DNA of 64,000 nt from Nectonema munidae (taxonomy: Eukaryota > Nematomorpha > Nectonematoida > Nectonematidae), in the NCBI GenBank assembly GCA_030549495.1, contig JAUIRK010000101.1, positions 1 to 64,000 on the forward strand, written 5' to 3'. The position numbers and the translations under genes are program-made. Position 1 is the first letter of the stretch. Every line of letters starts with the position of its first letter. This document shows, piece by piece, positions 59,590 through 64,000 of this stretch. The notes under the pieces were generated by a model that was not told the origin of the DNA, made no database searches, and saw nothing but the letters and a program-made list of their open reading frames with translations.

Positions 59590-60829
59590 TAATTTGCATT
59601 TAGAGTTAAATTAAAATAGTTTTCAATCGTTACAATTTTATATCAAAGAAATATTGTTAGACTCGCTCTAAGAATTTTTTTCAACAAAAGTCACTTAATC
59701 TTTATCACTACGTTTGTTACATTTTGTAACATTTGAAAACTTTAATTTTTTCGAGTCAAGAAATTTTTTTCAATAGTTATTCGGGAATGAATATTTTGAC
59801 TATCTCAGTTTAAAAGCAAGAATGCTCTATTTGCTTAATATTTGAGCGGAGATATTTTTTATAATGTTCGATTGTTAAATTTTATAAGTAACACTGTACA
59901 TAATCAAATCGTATTTTTTAAGAAAATTTATTGATAGTTATAATAGAATGTATAATATCGAAACAAAATGCTTTCATAAGTCAATAAATCTCTTGATCAG
60001 ATTTTTGGATCAAGTCACTTTCTGAATCAGTTTGGCTTGTAAAGCTCTTGCTTTTGTAGATTAATTTTTTTAAACAGCACTATAAAAATTAATCTTGCTT
60101 TAAATCTAGCATCCTAAAATATAAAAACAGGCTTTGTATTTTTTTATCAAAAAAAAGCAAAAGGTTGAGGGTTTAAATTTAAAAAATTGCGAAGTTAAAA
60201 TTTTTAAGTGCGGGGTGGTTGCGAATTTTTTTTAAAATTTATTATGAATAATCAATTTTTTTACCAAATGTTAATCGGTATGAAAATCTAGAAAGCTTTT
60301 CACATTAAATTTCAACTTTACATTTTGTTTGTGTTATTGTATGCCACGTATCTACACTGCAACCTTTTAGTATAGCAAACAAAATGTTCTTGATTGTCAT
60401 ATCCTTACTTCATCAATTGGATTCAAAAGTATGCAGGGAGAGAAGTTTTGCGAGTTAGACTGCTCAAGTATGGTATTGTTCTAGTTGAAGAAATTTTTTT
60501 GAAAATTTATACATAAATTTCCAAGCGTTCTTGTTTCGCATTGCAATATTCTTGGCCCCGTTTTTATAGTGGCATAAGTAATTTTGATCGTTAGATTAAT
60601 GAGAGCACTTTAAAAAGTTCACCAATTAACATGTAAAATTCATTTCAATTTGAACTATTTTAATATTGAGATAAAATACATACAACACTATAGAGAATTT
60701 TTAATACCTATATTCATATTTAATATTAGGTGCACGGTATTTCTACCTGTAATATTTTATTATGATAAGTTTAGATGCCATCTAATCTAACATTATTAAT
60801 CTAATATGATAACAATTGTAAATTGTAAA
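59590..60829. other. AT-rich stretch without recognised genes
   Basis: No exon, RNA gene or known repeat recognised. Confidence 0.5.
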
Positions 60830-61554
60830 GTATAATTGTTTTAAATTGTGTTTCCGTCTGTCTGTTGCATTTTCCTCTTTCTCTCTGAAGGTGGTGGATG
60901 GTGGTTTTCGATGTTAAGGTGGGTGGGTTAGTGGGGGTTAGAAAAAACAGATGTGATAAGAGATAGAAATTATGTGTAGTGGTGGAATTTGGGTGAAAAT
61001 TCAATGAATAGAAAAATTATTTGGGGGGGTGAGAAGAAGAGAGGGGGGGGGGGGGAGAAAAATATTATATTTTTAGTGATTTAATATTTTTTAAAATTGG
61101 ATTGTTAATTTGATTTATGAATTTTTTTAAAGTATATTTATATTTGAAGTTATTAATTTTTTGTAAGGTGCATGTCTATGGGGCGAAATGTCTTTGGACC
61201 CCCATTTAAATAAATTTTTAAATAATGAGTTACGATCTAAGTACTTACTTTAAATGTTCTCTTTATTTAGTAAGTTTTTAGGATAGGATAAATATTTGAA
61301 ATAAGTGTAAAGTAGTCATATATTTATTTCTAAATAGTGGGTATAAGAGGAGGGGGGGGTGTTTATTGTATTATGTTTTTATTTTATTAAATTTTATATA
61401 TTAGTATATAATGGGGTTTGAAGTGTTATTTGAAATTTTAAGGGAAAATTAGATTTTGTAAAATAGTTATTTAAGGAATTTTAGTTGAAAAATATTATAA
61501 ATATGTTAGTAAAATAATAAAATAATAAAAGAATGGAAAAAAGAAAAAGGGAGA
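60830..61554. repeat. G/T-biased low-complexity stretch, possible assembly artefact
   Basis: Strand-biased G and T runs (GGTGGTGGATGGTGG, GGGGGGGTGAG, a G11-12 run near 61,043, and G8 near 61,350) in otherwise AT DNA, ending abruptly at the start of repeat A copy 4. It resembles the 12,880-13,396 stretch, though less extreme. Confidence 0.45.
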
Positions 61555-62409
61555 GCTTATAAAAACTTTGAAAATATCAAATAAACTCTAATTCATTATG
61601 CCTCCTATTATTTTGAAATTATTCTGAGAACAGACGTTTCCATTTTAAAATAGTGAAAATTGTTTTATTAGTTTATTTTGTTTCCTTTCTTTCTTATGTT
61701 AATTATGTAGCAAATTTTTCAATTTTGAGTAAAAGGTAAGGTGCAGCGGATGTATTTTCATTGACCAGGCACTGATGTACCGCTTATGTCAAACTATGAA
61801 CAAATTCGTATCGATGAGGAATCGAATCCAGAGGCCTCCGTGCTGATTCCATCATCTCAACCAACCTGCCATGCCACCCATAGAGTATGCTGTAGGGGGG
61901 TACGTCAAATTAGTTTCCAAAAAACTTAAGTTATTCTCTAAAATTTTTTAGTTTTTGTTGAAGCTCTATAACTTTTTCTGATAGACTTTTTTTCCTTAAA
62001 AGTTATTATAAAAGGCGAATCATTGCAAGATGTTAACAGTTATTTTACTTTTTGTAAATTTTTGTAGCTTGTATCAATTTAGCTTTTAAACTATTTTTGA
62101 ATGATGCTGAGTAAAATGAAATAATGCGATCTTAATTTTTTGTTTGCACAATTATAACTTCGTTTTATACCCTTGCCCCTGAATCAATCACATTTTTTCA
62201 TATAAACATCGCAGGGTGTCTAGTAGACTCTTTGCCTTTAGACAACATTCACTCATATAAAACTATCCAACCTTCAGTTATTTGTTTTCTCTATGAATCA
62301 AATATCCTTTCATCAATTCCAGTAATGTAAAACTACTTCATTTTTCAAATGAAAAGCCTATTCCACCCCCTAACATTTTTGGATTTTTTTAAACTAGTGT
62401 ATATTCGAT
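61555..62409 (+). repeat. Repeat A, copy 4
   Basis: Matches 41-835 closely, then carries the MITE at the same site as copy 3 (TATATTCGAT junction at 62,400-62,409). It contains a tRNA-like insert at 61,806-61,876 that is mostly missing from copy 1. Confidence 0.8.
61806..61876 (-). mobile_element. tRNA-like module inside repeat A
   Basis: On the minus strand: GGCATGGCAGGTTGGTTGAG (A-box-like), then GGCCTCTGGATTCGATTCCT (B box) and CATCGATACG. In copy 1 only the edges remain (about 313-340). It is either a SINE inserted in copy 4's lineage or a part lost in copy 1. Confidence 0.55.
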
Positions 62410-62896
62410 GGTTGTAGGTAAAAATGCCCCCGAAATAAATGCCCCAATTAAAAGTAGGAAAAAATGCCCCATTTTTGATTATCATGATTTTTTAATTATA
62501 TAAATATTTTTATTTGGTACCGTTTTGAAAGGCTAAATTTCTAAAATTTCTTAATCTATAGGGTTTTTTCTTTATAAAGTTCTTGAAAACAATAGCAAAG
62601 GTGCAGATTTGTGGGAATGTGTTCTTAAAATCAGTTAAAATACAAATTATATTTAGAAAGTGTTTTGATACACACAAAGTTCAAAAATATTTGCTGTTTT
62701 ATAAAAAATTTCTTTATATTTAAAAAATTGTCGTATGCTGAGTTTACTTTAATTAAATTTTAAATGTTTTAGATGAAAAGTTAATTTTTTTTTACAAAAA
62801 ACTTTATTTGACATATCCTTTTTAAAAATTTTAATAATTTTTTGAAATTTTTTGTGTTGGGGCATTTTTTCCTACTTTTTAATTGGGGCATTTTTT
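62410..62896. mobile_element. Second copy of the GCCCCAATTAAAAAGTAG MITE
   Basis: Starts GGTTGTAGGTAAAAATGCCC as in the reverse complement of 58,794 and ends TACTTTTTAATTGGGGCATT TTTT, lacking only the last about 10 bp. The rest of repeat A does not follow, so the copy is cut at the MITE's right edge. Confidence 0.8.
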
Positions 62897-63302
62897 ATCA
62901 TAAAGTTCAATGTTTTAATTTCACTTAATCCAATTTGAAGGATCAATGAAATCTTAATTACCGTTGTGGCTTTAGTTGTACTTAGAGTTATTATAGCAAG
63001 TTGTAACAAATATCCTTTTCAAAACATTGATGACTCGCGCCAAATTTCAAAATATGTGCATGGATTTAAAATCCCACTGAAAAAGAAAGCAGAAAATTTG
63101 TCTCCAAAATTTTCGTTGTGAAAGGAATCTTATTATAATAATCTAAATAGAAAAATTAGATGTTTGTTTCTGTCGCATTCCGAACAACTATGAATATATT
63201 ATAACTTATAGAAGATAAAAATAAGTTTTAAATGATCACGCAGAAATTTTGTCAAATGTTTGTGCTAATTACAATACTATTCTATTTTAGCCTGCAGGTC
63301 AT
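62897..63302. other. Upstream region of ZNHIT3
   Basis: AT-rich. TTCTATTTTAG at 63,281-63,291 could be an acceptor for a 5' UTR exon ending in the CDS. No core promoter is obvious. Confidence 0.35.
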
Positions 63303-63794
63303 ATGAAAGATTTTAGATGCAGAGTTTGTGAAAAGAATTGTGAAGCCAAGTATAAGTGTCCATCCTGTTTCATCATTTTTTGCAGCGTTTTGTGCTACCA
63401 AAATCATAAAAGTGAAGTATCTTGTGAAGCTAAGACTCATTCTAGCAGTGTTCTCAGCAAAGATAATATTGATTCTGCAAATATAAAAGTTAGTCTCAAT
63501 TCCGTTTTGAAGTATAAAGCGAATTATATTTCTGCGAATCGTGATTCTCTTGATAAAAATCAGGCACATGTCCCCATTTTAAACAAAGAACTGGAAGTCG
63601 ATAAAGAAAAGTTAAAACTTCTTGAAAATTCAAACGATTTACTCAAGTTATTATCTGAAAATGAAGAATTGTGTCATCAATTATATCTTGTGTACGCATC
63701 AAAGAATCCGAGCCAAGAGTTGGATAAATTAATTTCTTCAGGAGGAAAACCTTTCGTCGACTTTGCAAATATTGTGAGCAGCCTTTATTGTTAA
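63303..63794 (+). CDS. ZNHIT3: Zinc finger HIT domain-containing protein 3
   Basis: A 163-residue protein in one exon, close in size to human ZNHIT3 (about 155). The N-terminal zf-HIT domain has Cys6, Cys9, Cys19, Cys22, Cys27, Cys31, His35 and Cys41 (CRVCEKNCEAKYKCPSC, FCSVLCYQNH), the eight ligands for two interleaved zinc sites. The middle is a Lys/Ser-rich linker. The C-terminus (about residues 100-163) has an LLKLL motif at 113-117, ENEELCHQLYLVYASKN and PFVDFANIV, matching the ZNHIT3 C-terminal fold that binds NUFIP in box C/D snoRNP assembly. Start: the first in-frame ATG, 8 residues or fewer before the finger as in orthologues. Family identity is recognised from motifs and the snoRNP role comes from known orthologues. 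Confidence 0.88.
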   Translation: MKDFRCRVCEKNCEAKYKCPSCFIIFCSVLCYQNHKSEVSCEAKTHSSSVLSKDNIDSANIKVSLNSVLKYKANYISANRDSLDKNQAHVPILNKELEVDKEKLKLLENSNDLLKLLSENEELCHQLYLVYASKNPSQELDKLISSGGKPFVDFANIVSSLYC

Positions 63795-64000
63795 TTATAA
63801 AACTTGAAATTTTAAACTTTTATCACAAATTGTATTTGTAAGTATCTATTTATATAATTTGCATATAGAAAAAAAATTCCATTTTTGCGATGTTTGCAAC
63901 TGACATAATATCTATTTTTCTAACATGTCATTCACTCCATCTATAACAGCAGCCTGCTTCCTAAATCGCATAAAAATAGGCCCTGTCAGAATGTGATGAG
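63795..64000. other. 3' flank of ZNHIT3
   Basis: AT-rich. No clear AATAAA. The window ends here. Confidence 0.4.

Overview
The window is eukaryotic nuclear DNA: very AT-rich, sparse in genes, with spliced host genes and many decayed transposons. The main host gene is a NALCN-type sodium-leak channel whose protein aligns exon by exon with animal NALCN. An arthropod fits best. The mix of AT-richness, tRNA-derived SINEs, hAT, Tigger and CR1-like LINE debris would suit a copepod such as a sea louse, but that species-level guess is weak inference.

Layout. 1-20,000: no host gene recognised. It holds interspersed repeats, hAT and Tigger/pogo remnants, a hAT-type element with inverted ends (14,404-15,106), a hAT MITE with a perfect 8-bp target duplication (19,307-19,755), and a homopolymer-rich stretch (12,880-13,396) that looks like an assembly artefact. 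20,070-42,136 (+): NALCN, reconstructed here as 22 coding exons that keep reading phase throughout and give about 1,741 residues. The four-domain architecture is complete and the selectivity filter reads E-E-K-E. The initiator ATG is not in the first recognised exon and probably lies in an upstream exon. Domain III and almost all of domain IV sit in one 2,015-bp exon. Introns carry LINE, SINE, hAT and Tc1/mariner-like fragments.

42,200-45,250: hAT remnants. 45,267-45,903 (-): terminal exon of an unidentified coiled-coil protein gene. 47,900-49,250: a transposon-like ORF. 49,370-57,110 (-): two CR1/L2-type LINEs. The younger (51,265-55,560; PHD-like and CCHC-type ORF1, endonuclease/reverse transcriptase ORF2) appears inserted into the older (57,110-55,880, continuing at 50,054-49,370), with a 1.2-kb (GA)n tract at the younger element's 3' end. 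57,800-62,900: a SINE and two inverted copies of one interspersed repeat family, each carrying the same MITE at the same site. 63,303-63,794 (+): a ZNHIT3 homologue.

The three host genes (NALCN, the coiled-coil gene, ZNHIT3) have no evident functional link. NALCN works at the plasma membrane with partners not present here, and ZNHIT3 is a small nuclear zinc-HIT protein. I saw no CRISPR, operon or bacterial features and no convincing retroviral or LTR element. No obvious new biological system was found. The most notable points are the fused NALCN exon, the missing start codon, the LINE-in-LINE nest with its giant GA tract, and the MITE that spread inside another repeat.
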